From NCBI GenBank assembly GCA_013286655.1, contig JABDFG010000007.1:1-64000 (forward strand): a stretch of 64,000 nt of DNA, in the 5' to 3' direction. The translations under genes were made by a program, and so were the position numbers. This document shows, piece after piece, positions 24,318 through 32,502 of this stretch; the first letter of the stretch is position 1; each line of letters begins with the position of its first letter. Under the pieces are notes generated by a model. The model was given only the letters and a program-made list of their open reading frames with translations, made no database searches and was not told where the DNA came from. The DNA comes from Bacteroidota bacterium. Lineage in GTDB: Bacteria; Bacteroidota; Bacteroidia; JABDFU01.

Positions 24318-25923
24318 AGAAGAAGACATACTGGAATCCCTCTACAAAACCCACCTGGAGGATATTGAAATGCCTGTTTCCGATAGCCTTTGGAATCGCA
24401 TCAGAAAGACTATTGCATTGAATAGGTTAAGAAAAATTTTAGGAGCATTGGCATTGATAGGTGCGGTAATCGGATTGAGTTTGTTTTTTATTCATCCAGC
24501 TGATCTAAACAGAAACAGCTATGCTAAAGAAAATAAAACAAGGATCAGTTGGAAAAACAAACCGAATGGCAATGATCAGGAAGAAATAAGGGATACATAT
24601 CAGAAAAAGACATTAACGGTTACTAAAAAAAATAAAACAGATAGCCTTTGGGACAATATAACTTATATAGACAAAAAGGACATAAAAAATGTTGATCAGA
24701 AAAAAAAAATTTTAAAAAATGTAAATACGGAAATTAATAACTCAAAAAAAATAACTGAAATAGGGCTACCTTCTTCTCAACAGTCTAAACTTCCCGGGAA
24801 AAGAAGTCTCCATCCTTTGATAGTGGACAAAGGGCAGAAAAAATCAAATCAGAAAACGGAAATAGATATAAAACAAAAAAAATCCCTTCCGACCACCCAA
24901 AATGAAAATTCCCAAACGGAAAAAAACACTAAAAATAAAGAAGATTCGATAGCCAATCCTTTAAACAAAGAGATACTGTCAAACGGGAACAGTCCAAAAT
25001 CAGCCGAAAATAATACACCCTTGACGGATAGCATTCCAAAACTAAAAGACGGTAATCCGATAACCGGTCAAAACCAGGTTTTGAAAACAGACAGTAATCC
25101 GACAACCAGTCAAAACCAGGTTTTGAAGACAGATACCTTTCCAACACAACCCTCAGATTCCGCCGGAATGAATAGTTCCAATAGCCAAAAGCCGGATAGT
25201 ACGTTATCGGGAAATACACCTCCTCCTAAAGACAATGAAAATAAACTTAAGCTATTTATCAATGCAGAAAGCGGAGGTTTGATCCCTATTGTTAGCAGTT
25301 CAATTGCCGGTATCACTATGACAAACAATCCTACCGGGAATAAAGTTCAAAACTTGAGTTATGATGAACGAGTGGAGCTGGGATTTATGATCCAAAATAA
25401 GCTCAGCCTTAATATTGGCCTGGGGCTTTCACATTTTCAGGGAAACTATTCGCAGACAGTTAGCAATGCCATACAATGGAAAGACACGACAGGTAAAAAT
25501 CATACGACAACAGTTGTTATTAACTCAAAAGCCGGCTTTGATTGTCAGTTCTTAAATATTCCCGTTTTTGCAGAATACCTTTTTGGTTTAAGCCCCAAAT
25601 GGAACCTGGCACCCTCAATTGGAGTCATTTTAAATTATTTACTGAACGCTCAAAGTACCGCCTCTGCCTCCAGTAGTCAAAGTATACCTGGAGTTTCTCT
25701 TACAAATGCCACCAGTACAAACAGAACCACCGATTTTAAACCTCTTACTGCATCTACATTGACAGGACTCCGCTTAGAGTATATTTTGAATGAAAAATGG
25801 AAAATTTACCTATGTCCCAGTTATTCCTTTTTTATCGGAGATCTGGTTAAAGAAGGCAATATTTTAAAAATAACGCCTTCTGCCTTCAATGCAAATCTTG
25901 GAATAACCTATTTTTTCAGGTAA
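24310..25923 (+). CDS. Anti-sigma/outer-membrane beta-barrel fusion (Dma-like)
   Basis: A 537-residue protein in four parts. Residues 1-42 are cytoplasmic, acidic then basic (EEDILESLYKTHLEDIEMPV, DSLWNRIRKTI), like short anti-sigma segments. Residues 43-61 are one inner-membrane helix. About 65-310 is a low-complexity Lys/Asn/Ser/Thr linker with a 14-residue tandem repeat. About 312-537 is a small outer-membrane barrel of the PorT/OMP_b-brl type ending in the aromatic strand LGITYFFR. This layout matches the dual membrane-spanning anti-sigma factors (Dma) reported in Bacteroides, where one chain spans both membranes and holds its ECF sigma. Position and 8-nt overlap with the sigma gene support that. 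The signal sensed is unknown. Confidence 0.8.
   Translation: MIEEEDILESLYKTHLEDIEMPVSDSLWNRIRKTIALNRLRKILGALALIGAVIGLSLFFIHPADLNRNSYAKENKTRISWKNKPNGNDQEEIRDTYQKKTLTVTKKNKTDSLWDNITYIDKKDIKNVDQKKKILKNVNTEINNSKKITEIGLPSSQQSKLPGKRSLHPLIVDKGQKKSNQKTEIDIKQKKSLPTTQNENSQTEKNTKNKEDSIANPLNKEILSNGNSPKSAENNTPLTDSIPKLKDGNPITGQNQVLKTDSNPTTSQNQVLKTDTFPTQPSDSAGMNSSNSQKPDSTLSGNTPPPKDNENKLKLFINAESGGLIPIVSSSIAGITMTNNPTGNKVQNLSYDERVELGFMIQNKLSLNIGLGLSHFQGNYSQTVSNAIQWKDTTGKNHTTTVVINSKAGFDCQFLNIPVFAEYLFGLSPKWNLAPSIGVILNYLLNAQSTASASSSQSIPGVSLTNATSTNRTTDFKPLTASTLTGLRLEYILNEKWKIYLCPSYSFFIGDLVKEGNILKITPSAFNANLGITYFFR
25051..25134 (+). repeat. Two 42-bp tandem repeats in the linker of the barrel fusion
   Basis: Each copy encodes a 14-residue unit of the form [GS]NP[IT]T[GS]QNQVLKTD; copies span 25051-25092 and 25093-25134 with few mismatches. 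Being a multiple of 3, gain or loss of copies would change periplasmic linker length without a frameshift. Confidence 0.85.
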
Positions 25924-25959
25924 AATCAGGGGATCTTTTTGGCTAAATTAGCGCCACGA

Positions 25960-28074
25960 ATGAACAGCCGCTCCCAAACTTTCCTGGATACACCGATTGA
26001 ATACCTAAAGGGAGTCGGTCCTCAAAGAGCCGACCTTTTGAAAAAGGAGCTACAGGTCTTTACATTTTATGACCTGCTAACGCAATTCCCATTTCGTTAT
26101 GTTGATCGTACCCGGTTTTACAAAGTAAACGAAGTAAGCATTGACTATCCTTACGTTCAATTACGTGGTAAAATTAAATCAATGACAATGGCGGGGAAAC
26201 CACGAAACCAAAGACTGATTGCTAAATTTTACGACGAAAGTGGCACAATCGACTTACTCTGGTTTGCGGGCGCTAAATGGATGCTGGATAAATTAAAAGG
26301 CGAAAAAGAATTCATTGTATTTGGAAAAGCAACGAGTTTCAAGGGCCAAATCAATATTCCTCATCCGGAAATTGAAGAGGTAAGCGAAGAGAATACACGT
26401 TTAGCCAGTTCCCTCCAGGCTGTGTACAACAGCACCGAAAAACTCAAGAGTAAAGGACTTGACAGCAGAGGAATCTATAAGCTCATGCGCGTACTTGTTG
26501 CCAACATTCACAAAAATATACCTGAAACGATTTCAGACGAGCTGTTGGGTGAGTACAAATTAATGCAACGCGAACGGGCGTTCCAGACTATTCACCTGCC
26601 GGAAAACCCCGAAGCCTTAAGAAAAGCAGAATACCGGTTAAAATTCGAAGAATTGTTCTTTATCCAACTTCGTCTGCTTCGTTTAAAAGTGATCCGTCAG
26701 AAAAATTTCAAAGGTTTTGTATTCGGAAAAGTAGGAGAATACTTTAACACTTTTTATACCCAATACCTGCCATTCGATCTTACAGGAGCCCAAAAGCGTG
26801 TAATAAAGGAAATCCGTTACGACATGGGTTCGGGCAAGCAAATGAATCGTCTGTTACAGGGAGATGTAGGCAGTGGCAAAACATTGGTTGCATTGATGAC
26901 AATGTTAATAGCTCTGGACAATGGCTTTCAGGCATGTATTATTGCCCCGACTGAAATCCTCGCCGCACAGCATTATGAGTCCATCAGTAAAATGCTGGAA
27001 AAACTACCGATAAAAGTCGAATTGCTCACCGGCTCTACAAAAAAATCAAATCGAAAAATAGTGCATGAGCAACTACAAACGGGAACCTTGCACATATTGA
27101 TTGGTACGCATGCCTTAATGGAAGACGCCGTGCTTTTTAAAAATCTGGGGCTGATCGTAATTGACGAACAGCACCGCTTTGGCGTCGCTCAACGGGCACG
27201 TATGTGGAAAAAAAACACACAACCCCCACATGTATTGATTATGTCCGCTACTCCCATCCCCCGCACCCTAGCCATGACTTTATACGGAGACCTGGATGTA
27301 TCCATTATAGATGAATTACCTCCAGGACGAAAACCCATATCCACCTCCCACAAATTTGACTCCCAGCGCTTGCGTGTATTTGGTTTTATGAAAGAACAGA
27401 TCGCTATAGGTCGTCAGGTATATATTGTTTATCCCTTGATTGAAGAATCGGAAAAACTTGATTTAAAAAATCTGATGGATGGATATGAAAGTATTGTACG
27501 GGCATTTGCTCCTCCGGATTACCGGGTAAGCATTGTACACGGACAGATGAAGGCCGCAGACAAAAATTTTGAGATGCAGCGTTTTGTAAAGGGCGAAACG
27601 CAAATAATGGTGGCAACAACTGTCATTGAAGTAGGTGTGAATGTACCCAATGCAAGCGTCATGGTCATTGAAAATGCTGAGCGTTTTGGCCTTTCTCAAC
27701 TGCATCAATTACGGGGAAGGGTCGGGCGGGGAGCGGATAAAAGCTATTGCATCCTGATGACCTCCTTCAAACTGAGCGCCGATTCTAAAATACGGATCAA
27801 TACCATGGTTGGAAGTAACGACGGTTTTGAGATTGCCGAGGTGGATCTTAGACTTCGCGGTCCGGGAGACCTGTCAGGTACCCAGCAAAGCGGAGTCCTT
27901 GACCTGAAAATTTCGGACTTAGCCAAAGATGTACAAATAGTCCAATTGGCCAGAAGCTGCGCTTCACAAATTTTAGCAGAAGATCCCACACTGGAAAAAC
28001 CCTCCAACCAAAGGATTGCCCAACAATATGTCCAACTGAATCAAAATAAAACCAACTGGAGCAGAATAAGTTAA
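25960..28074 (+). CDS. recG: ATP-dependent DNA helicase RecG
   Basis: A 704-residue superfamily 2 helicase of standard RecG size. The wedge domain opens with LDTPIEYLKGVGPQRADLLK, then comes an OB fold (YVQLRGKIKSMTM), Walker A GDVGSGKT, the DEQH box (VIDEQHRFGVAQRARM), MSATPIPRTLAMTLYGDLDV, motif VI QLRGRVGRG and the C-terminal wedge-contacting region. It regresses stalled forks and branch-migrates junctions. An in-frame TTG at 25939 would add seven residues, but ATG 25960 is preferred because the TAAATTAGC just before it resembles a -7 box. Confidence 0.97.
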   Translation: MNSRSQTFLDTPIEYLKGVGPQRADLLKKELQVFTFYDLLTQFPFRYVDRTRFYKVNEVSIDYPYVQLRGKIKSMTMAGKPRNQRLIAKFYDESGTIDLLWFAGAKWMLDKLKGEKEFIVFGKATSFKGQINIPHPEIEEVSEENTRLASSLQAVYNSTEKLKSKGLDSRGIYKLMRVLVANIHKNIPETISDELLGEYKLMQRERAFQTIHLPENPEALRKAEYRLKFEELFFIQLRLLRLKVIRQKNFKGFVFGKVGEYFNTFYTQYLPFDLTGAQKRVIKEIRYDMGSGKQMNRLLQGDVGSGKTLVALMTMLIALDNGFQACIIAPTEILAAQHYESISKMLEKLPIKVELLTGSTKKSNRKIVHEQLQTGTLHILIGTHALMEDAVLFKNLGLIVIDEQHRFGVAQRARMWKKNTQPPHVLIMSATPIPRTLAMTLYGDLDVSIIDELPPGRKPISTSHKFDSQRLRVFGFMKEQIAIGRQVYIVYPLIEESEKLDLKNLMDGYESIVRAFAPPDYRVSIVHGQMKAADKNFEMQRFVKGETQIMVATTVIEVGVNVPNASVMVIENAERFGLSQLHQLRGRVGRGADKSYCILMTSFKLSADSKIRINTMVGSNDGFEIAEVDLRLRGPGDLSGTQQSGVLDLKISDLAKDVQIVQLARSCASQILAEDPTLEKPSNQRIAQQYVQLNQNKTNWSRIS

Positions 28075-28111
28075 ATTGTGTAATTTCAGCAAACGGAGCC
28101 AGTAAATTCTG

Positions 28112-29314
28112 ATGATTTACTCTTTAAAAAGATATTTCAAGTATTTTAGTATAACCCTTTTTGCAAGAAAAGAAAGAAGCCTGTTATTCCGCGATTTTTT
28201 TTCGTACTTTCTGACCCGGTCTTTTTTAAAACAAAATTACTCCCCTTTTCATAAAGAGATTGCCTTGAAGAAAGCCATGTCCTGGCTTTTACATTCACAA
28301 AAAAGTTCGATCGATGGAGGTTTCAGCACATACAAAACAATCGAAGGCTGGACAAGTTCTTATCCCGAAACTTCCGGCTATATCATTCCAACGCTCCTTT
28401 CATTCAAGAAATTTTCACGGGAGGAAAATAACATAAAACACATTACTGCTTGTGCCGATTGGCTGCTTTCCATTCAAAAACCAAGCGGAGGCTGGCAAAG
28501 CATGTATGTAGCCGACGACAGACCCGAGGTTGTTTTTAATACCGGACAGGTTATCGGGGGACTTACAGAGATGTATACATATACCGGAGATGGGAAATAC
28601 CTGAATTCGATCCTAAAAGCCTGCGATTGGTTATGCTCCATACAGGAAGAAGACGGCTCCTGGAAAAAATTTGCCTTCATGAATCAGTCCCGCGTGTATG
28701 ATAGTTATGTAGATTATCCCCTGTTAAAGGTTTACAAGATTACCGGCAATGAACGCTATCGAAAAACAGCACTTAAAAATCTGGAATGGATCATTAAAAA
28801 GCACCAGACGAATGGCTGGCTGGAAGATTGCGACAATACGCTGAAACACAACGACAGACCCATAACCCATACGATCGCCTATACCCTGGATGGCTTACTG
28901 GAAAGCGGCCTGTTATTGAAAGACGAACGGTTTATACTGGCGGCTAAAAAAGCTGCAGACAAACTCCTGGAAATTTTCAATGAACAGGGTTTCTTAAATG
29001 GCCGATATGATCGCAACTGGCTCGGATCTGAATATATGATCTGCACAGGATGCGCCCAGATGGCGATTGTCTGGTTAAAACTTTACAAGGTGTACAAAAA
29101 TGAAACGTATCTTTATACTGCATCAAAAATGAATACGATGTTGGTATTTATACAAAACCGCACGTTCAATGAAAACACGAATACAAAAGGAGCAATGCCG
29201 GGCTCATTTCCCTTTTGGGGCAAGTACGAACCTTTTGCCTTTCCTAACTGGGCAACCAAATACCTCGCTGATTCACTCATGCTGGAATTAGAGCTACAAA
29301 AGGAAAAAAACTAA
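28112..29314 (+). CDS. (Alpha/alpha)6-barrel protein of surface-glycan loci
   Basis: A 400-residue protein of repeating helical pairs. Recurring motifs such as WLLSIQKPSGGWQS, WLCSIQEEDGSWKK and WIIKKHQTNGWLEDC are the QW-like repeats of terpene cyclase/prenyltransferase-type (alpha/alpha)6 toroids, also seen in glycan lyases and hydrolases. Similar proteins in Bacteroidota capsule loci are often mislabelled as delta-aminolevulinate dehydratase. No signal peptide is evident; the N-terminus is basic and aromatic. It is first in a tightly packed operon, 9 nt before the acyl carrier protein. Whether it cuts or modifies a glycan is not deducible; the DCDNTLKHNDRPITHTIAY stretch may hold active-site acids. 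Confidence 0.6.
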   Translation: MIYSLKRYFKYFSITLFARKERSLLFRDFFSYFLTRSFLKQNYSPFHKEIALKKAMSWLLHSQKSSIDGGFSTYKTIEGWTSSYPETSGYIIPTLLSFKKFSREENNIKHITACADWLLSIQKPSGGWQSMYVADDRPEVVFNTGQVIGGLTEMYTYTGDGKYLNSILKACDWLCSIQEEDGSWKKFAFMNQSRVYDSYVDYPLLKVYKITGNERYRKTALKNLEWIIKKHQTNGWLEDCDNTLKHNDRPITHTIAYTLDGLLESGLLLKDERFILAAKKAADKLLEIFNEQGFLNGRYDRNWLGSEYMICTGCAQMAIVWLKLYKVYKNETYLYTASKMNTMLVFIQNRTFNENTNTKGAMPGSFPFWGKYEPFAFPNWATKYLADSLMLELELQKEKN

Positions 29315-29323
29315 AAAATACAA

Positions 29324-29653
29324 ATGGATCAGGGAAAAGACAAAGTGGAAAAAATTATTTTTGCAGCTATTGATGATTACAATGATTTCCATCCGGAAGA
29401 ACAGAAGCTTGAAAAGAATACGGGAACAGTTTTGTTTTCAAGAGCAGGGTTTACAAAATCAGGGAAACTAGACAGCATCGGCCTCGTTAACCTTCTCGTT
29501 TTGATAGAAGAAAAAATGAAAACGGTATTTGGAAACGCATTTATGTTAGATATTCAACAGCTGATCCAGGAGAAAGAAAAATATTTAAAAGATCTGGGTA
29601 CACTGCTTGATTATCTTGAAATAATGTCTCGTAAAATTGAAAACAACACTTAA
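29324..29653 (+). CDS. Acyl carrier protein-like protein
   Basis: A 109-residue acidic helical protein with the phosphopantetheine-site pattern KLDSIGLVNLLVLIEEK (Ser51 in D-S-I-G, a variant of the usual DSL). It is longer than FabD-type ACPs and not the fatty-acid housekeeping copy, which would carry GADSLD. It overlaps the next gene, an FkbH-like enzyme, by 17 nt; FkbH proteins load and dephosphorylate a three-carbon glyceryl unit on a dedicated ACP. It is therefore probably the carrier for a glyceryl or other short acyl group added to a glycan. Substrate is inference. Confidence 0.78.
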   Translation: MDQGKDKVEKIIFAAIDDYNDFHPEEQKLEKNTGTVLFSRAGFTKSGKLDSIGLVNLLVLIEEKMKTVFGNAFMLDIQQLIQEKEKYLKDLGTLLDYLEIMSRKIENNT

Positions 29654-31295
29654 AGGCATACTCATATCTGATTTTACCATCAACAATCTGAAGGGCTATC
29701 TTTCCAATTCCAACAGCGAACCCAGGATAGAATCCATACTTGCGCCCTTTAACCAGGTGCAACAGGTATTGTTGGACACTCAACTTGAATGCTGGGCAGC
29801 CAAACCCGATTTCGCAATTATTTGGTGTTTGCCCGAGCGCATTATTCCCTCTTTTGGAAAGGGATCAATCGAAACAGTACTTCAGGAAACGGATGAATTT
29901 ATCGATTTGTTAAAACCCTTACACCAACGGGTTAAATTCACGTTGATTGCTTCGTTCGCAATAGACCCCGGGAGGTTTAACGGATTAACAGCTCTCAAAA
30001 GCAAGACCGGTATCGAAAATATTCTTATGCAGATGAATCTGCGGATGATCGAAAAGCTGAATGAATCACAGGGGTTTTACTTGCTTGACTCCCAAAGGTG
30101 GATCGCCTCTTCGGGAACGTTAGCTTTTCAACCAAAACTATGGTACTTAAGTAAAAACCCTTTTCACAATTCCGTTTTTGAAAAGGCTGCAGAAGAAATT
30201 CAGTCATCCGTCAGGGGAATTCTTGGGCTGTCAAAAAAAATGATCATTGTAGATCTGGACGATACTCTTTGGGGAGGAATTCTTGGCGATATAGGATGGG
30301 AAAACCTGATCCTTGGAGGACATGATGCACTTGGGGAAGCCTATGTCGATTTTCAACGCGAATTGAAAATCCTGGCCGACAAGGGAATACTAATAGCAAT
30401 CGTCAGTAAAAACGAAGAGAAAACAGCACTTGCTGCTATCGAGAAACATCCGGAAATGATCCTTCGCAAAAAAAATATCGCGGCCTGGAGGATCAACTGG
30501 GAGGACAAAGCCAAGAATATTACAGAACTTGTTAAGGAGCTTCGCCTTGGACTTGATTCAGTCGTTTTTATCGACGACAATCCTGTCGAACGAGCAAGAG
30601 TGAGCGAATCATTGCCAGATATTTTTGTTCCTGAAATGCCAGCCGACAAACTTTTCTACCCTGCTTTCCTGCGCAGTCTTAATTGTTTTAACAAGCCTTT
30701 CATAAGTCAGGAAGACAGGAATAGAAACCTTCTGTATGCAGAAGAAAAAAACAGAACTGAAAACAGGAATTCATTCCAGTCATTGGATGAATGGCTTTCG
30801 GGTATTGGTATAAAAATCAAGGCAGAAAGAGTTAGCAAAAAAAACAGTCAGCGAGTTACCCAGCTTTTAAACAAGACCAATCAACTCAATCTTCGTACAC
30901 GCAGAATGACCGAACAGGAAATTCTGGACTGGGACGCCTCTTCAGATAACTTTATGTGGGCTTTTAGCACCAGTGACAGATTCGGCGATGCCGGACTAAC
31001 AGGAATTATAAGTATTTCTGTTAAAGGAGAAACAGCATTTATCGCTGATTTCATTCTTAGTTGCAGAGTCATAGGAAGAAAAACCGAAGAAACCATGCTG
31101 GGCTTCGCTAACCTGCAAGCTATTAAAAACAAGTGCCTGTTTTTGAAGGCCGAATACCTGCCAACTGACAAAAACAATCCCTGTTTTCTGTTCTTTAAGG
31201 GATCCGGAATGAGACGAAAAGACAATACATTCACCTGGGATTGTACAGCTGAATTTAAAATTCCACCCTATATCCATTTCACGTATGAAGTTTAA
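29637..31295 (+). CDS. FkbH-like enzyme: SGNH-like, HAD-IIIC and acyltransferase-like domains
   Basis: A 552-residue protein started from TTG, with no nearby ATG. About residues 1-195 are an SGNH-like alpha/beta region. From 203 the HAD-IIIC core begins: VDLDDTLWGG with Asp206 and Asp208 as nucleophile and acid, then IAIVSKNEE and VVFIDDNPVERARV. From about 380 a GNAT-like part follows (VTQLLNKTNQLNLRTRRMT ... SDRFGDAGLTGII). FkbH enzymes take 1,3-bisphosphoglycerate, load phosphoglycerate on an ACP and remove the phosphate, giving glyceryl-ACP. An ACP gene overlaps it upstream and a VOC gene overlaps downstream by 11 nt, so a glyceryl- or lactyl-type decoration of surface glycan is likely. 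Confidence 0.85.
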   Translation: MKTTLKGILISDFTINNLKGYLSNSNSEPRIESILAPFNQVQQVLLDTQLECWAAKPDFAIIWCLPERIIPSFGKGSIETVLQETDEFIDLLKPLHQRVKFTLIASFAIDPGRFNGLTALKSKTGIENILMQMNLRMIEKLNESQGFYLLDSQRWIASSGTLAFQPKLWYLSKNPFHNSVFEKAAEEIQSSVRGILGLSKKMIIVDLDDTLWGGILGDIGWENLILGGHDALGEAYVDFQRELKILADKGILIAIVSKNEEKTALAAIEKHPEMILRKKNIAAWRINWEDKAKNITELVKELRLGLDSVVFIDDNPVERARVSESLPDIFVPEMPADKLFYPAFLRSLNCFNKPFISQEDRNRNLLYAEEKNRTENRNSFQSLDEWLSGIGIKIKAERVSKKNSQRVTQLLNKTNQLNLRTRRMTEQEILDWDASSDNFMWAFSTSDRFGDAGLTGIISISVKGETAFIADFILSCRVIGRKTEETMLGFANLQAIKNKCLFLKAEYLPTDKNNPCFLFFKGSGMRRKDNTFTWDCTAEFKIPPYIHFTYEV

Positions 31296-31695
31296 TCATA
31301 TAGGCATAGCCGTGGAAAGCATTGAACGGTATTTTCAGGACATACTGGGACCGCTGTTTGATTGCAAAATGAAAAGCAGGATATACACGGACCCTTTACA
31401 GGATTCCAGAGTTGCCTTTGTAGAAACGGCGGATGGTTCGACAATCGAATTGATAGAGCCACTCAGCCCTGCCTCTCCTGTTTCTACTATTCTCCGCAAC
31501 AAAAGAGGAGGTCTTCATCATTTGTGTTTTATGGCAGATAATTTTGAAAACGACCTGGCGAAATTAAAAAAGAGTAAATTCGTATTGGTTTCCTCTCCTA
31601 AAAAAGCAATTGCATTCAACAACCGGAAAATAGCATTTTTCCTTAGTCCTTCGAATGAGCTTATCGAAATCATTGAACCGGAAAAACAGTCTTGA
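31285..31695 (+). CDS. VOC (glyoxalase/epimerase fold) protein
   Basis: A 136-residue protein with the vicinal-oxygen-chelate pattern: KFNHIGIAVESIERYFQDIL at the start, a mid-chain FVETADGSTIELIEPLSPAS, GGLHHLCFMADNFENDLAKL and a final NELIEIIEP. Metal-ligand candidates are His5, Glu55, His78 and Glu131 (counted approximately), as in methylmalonyl-CoA epimerase. It overlaps the FkbH-like gene before it and shares its TGATG stop/start with the next gene. It may epimerise or isomerise the ACP- or CoA-bound acyl group of this operon; that is inference. Confidence 0.8.
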   Translation: MKFNHIGIAVESIERYFQDILGPLFDCKMKSRIYTDPLQDSRVAFVETADGSTIELIEPLSPASPVSTILRNKRGGLHHLCFMADNFENDLAKLKKSKFVLVSSPKKAIAFNNRKIAFFLSPSNELIEIIEPEKQS

Positions 31696-32498
31696 TGGAA
31701 GTTACGTATGCCTATTACGAAATTCCGGGAAAGCTTGCCATCCAATCCGACAATACCATCTTGATCGCCTCTGATATAAGCAAACTAGCCTATCATGCCG
31801 CAAAATCGGGTCTTAGATTTGACGCCGATAAATTCATTGACAGTCTGAAAGAAAAATTCAAAACCGGAACCTTGTTATTTCCTGCCTTTGTAAACCATTC
31901 TTCTTATCAATCTTCCTTTGATAGTTTACATTCAATTCCGGAAACCGGAACCCTGTCACTTGCCGCCTTTAAACGAAAAGATTTTACAAGGACCTCCGAC
32001 CCCCTCCATTCCTTTATGGTATGGGGCAAGCATTCGAATGAACTAATGCAATTAAAAAATAAAAGCACTTTTGGTGCTGATTCCGTTTTTGGGTTTCTTC
32101 ACCGGAACGCCGCCAAAATGTTGCTGATTGATATCGACCTTCAACATAGCTTTACCTTTGCCCATTATGTAGAAGAACAGGAACGAGTCAGATACAGGGA
32201 ATGGAAAAACTATACCATACATTGCAGGGACCAGAATGGACATTCTGAATGGAGGAACATTCGTTTTTACGAGAAAAAGAATGGTGTTATGATTAACCTG
32301 GAAGGATTGAGAAATATATTTTTAATGAATGGAGCCGCATCCGAGTTATACATAAACAATTCTTCCTTTACGATCATTGACCTGCAAAAAAGTTTTGAGC
32401 TGATTCAAAAGGATATTCAAACCAATAAGGCATCTAATCTTCATAAAACAAGTGTTTCACTTTTTATTAAAACCTTGATCAAAAAACTTATCCGATAG
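31695..32498 (+). CDS. AAC(3)-family N-acyltransferase
   Basis: A 267-residue protein with the hallmarks of the Antibiotic_NAT fold: GTLLFPAF, ETGTLSLAAFKRKDFTRTSD, PLHSFMVWG, and a later LLIDIDLQHSFTFAHYVE segment in the acceptor site. Family members include aminoglycoside 3-N-acetyltransferases, but copies inside glycan operons acylate amino groups of surface sugars. Set here after ACP, FkbH and VOC genes, it may use an ACP-bound acyl donor. ATG 31695, in the TGATG overlap, is preferred over the TTG one codon before. I would not predict antibiotic resistance. Confidence 0.75.
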   Translation: MEVTYAYYEIPGKLAIQSDNTILIASDISKLAYHAAKSGLRFDADKFIDSLKEKFKTGTLLFPAFVNHSSYQSSFDSLHSIPETGTLSLAAFKRKDFTRTSDPLHSFMVWGKHSNELMQLKNKSTFGADSVFGFLHRNAAKMLLIDIDLQHSFTFAHYVEEQERVRYREWKNYTIHCRDQNGHSEWRNIRFYEKKNGVMINLEGLRNIFLMNGAASELYINNSSFTIIDLQKSFELIQKDIQTNKASNLHKTSVSLFIKTLIKKLIR

Positions 32499-32502
32499 TG
32501 TT

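Noticed and set aside
25051-25134. CRISPR-like repeat
   Set aside because: Only two adjacent in-frame 42-bp copies inside a coding linker, no spacers.
31695-32498. Antibiotic resistance by the AAC(3)-family protein
   Set aside because: The gene sits in a glycan operon with translational overlaps; surface-sugar acylation fits better than drug modification.
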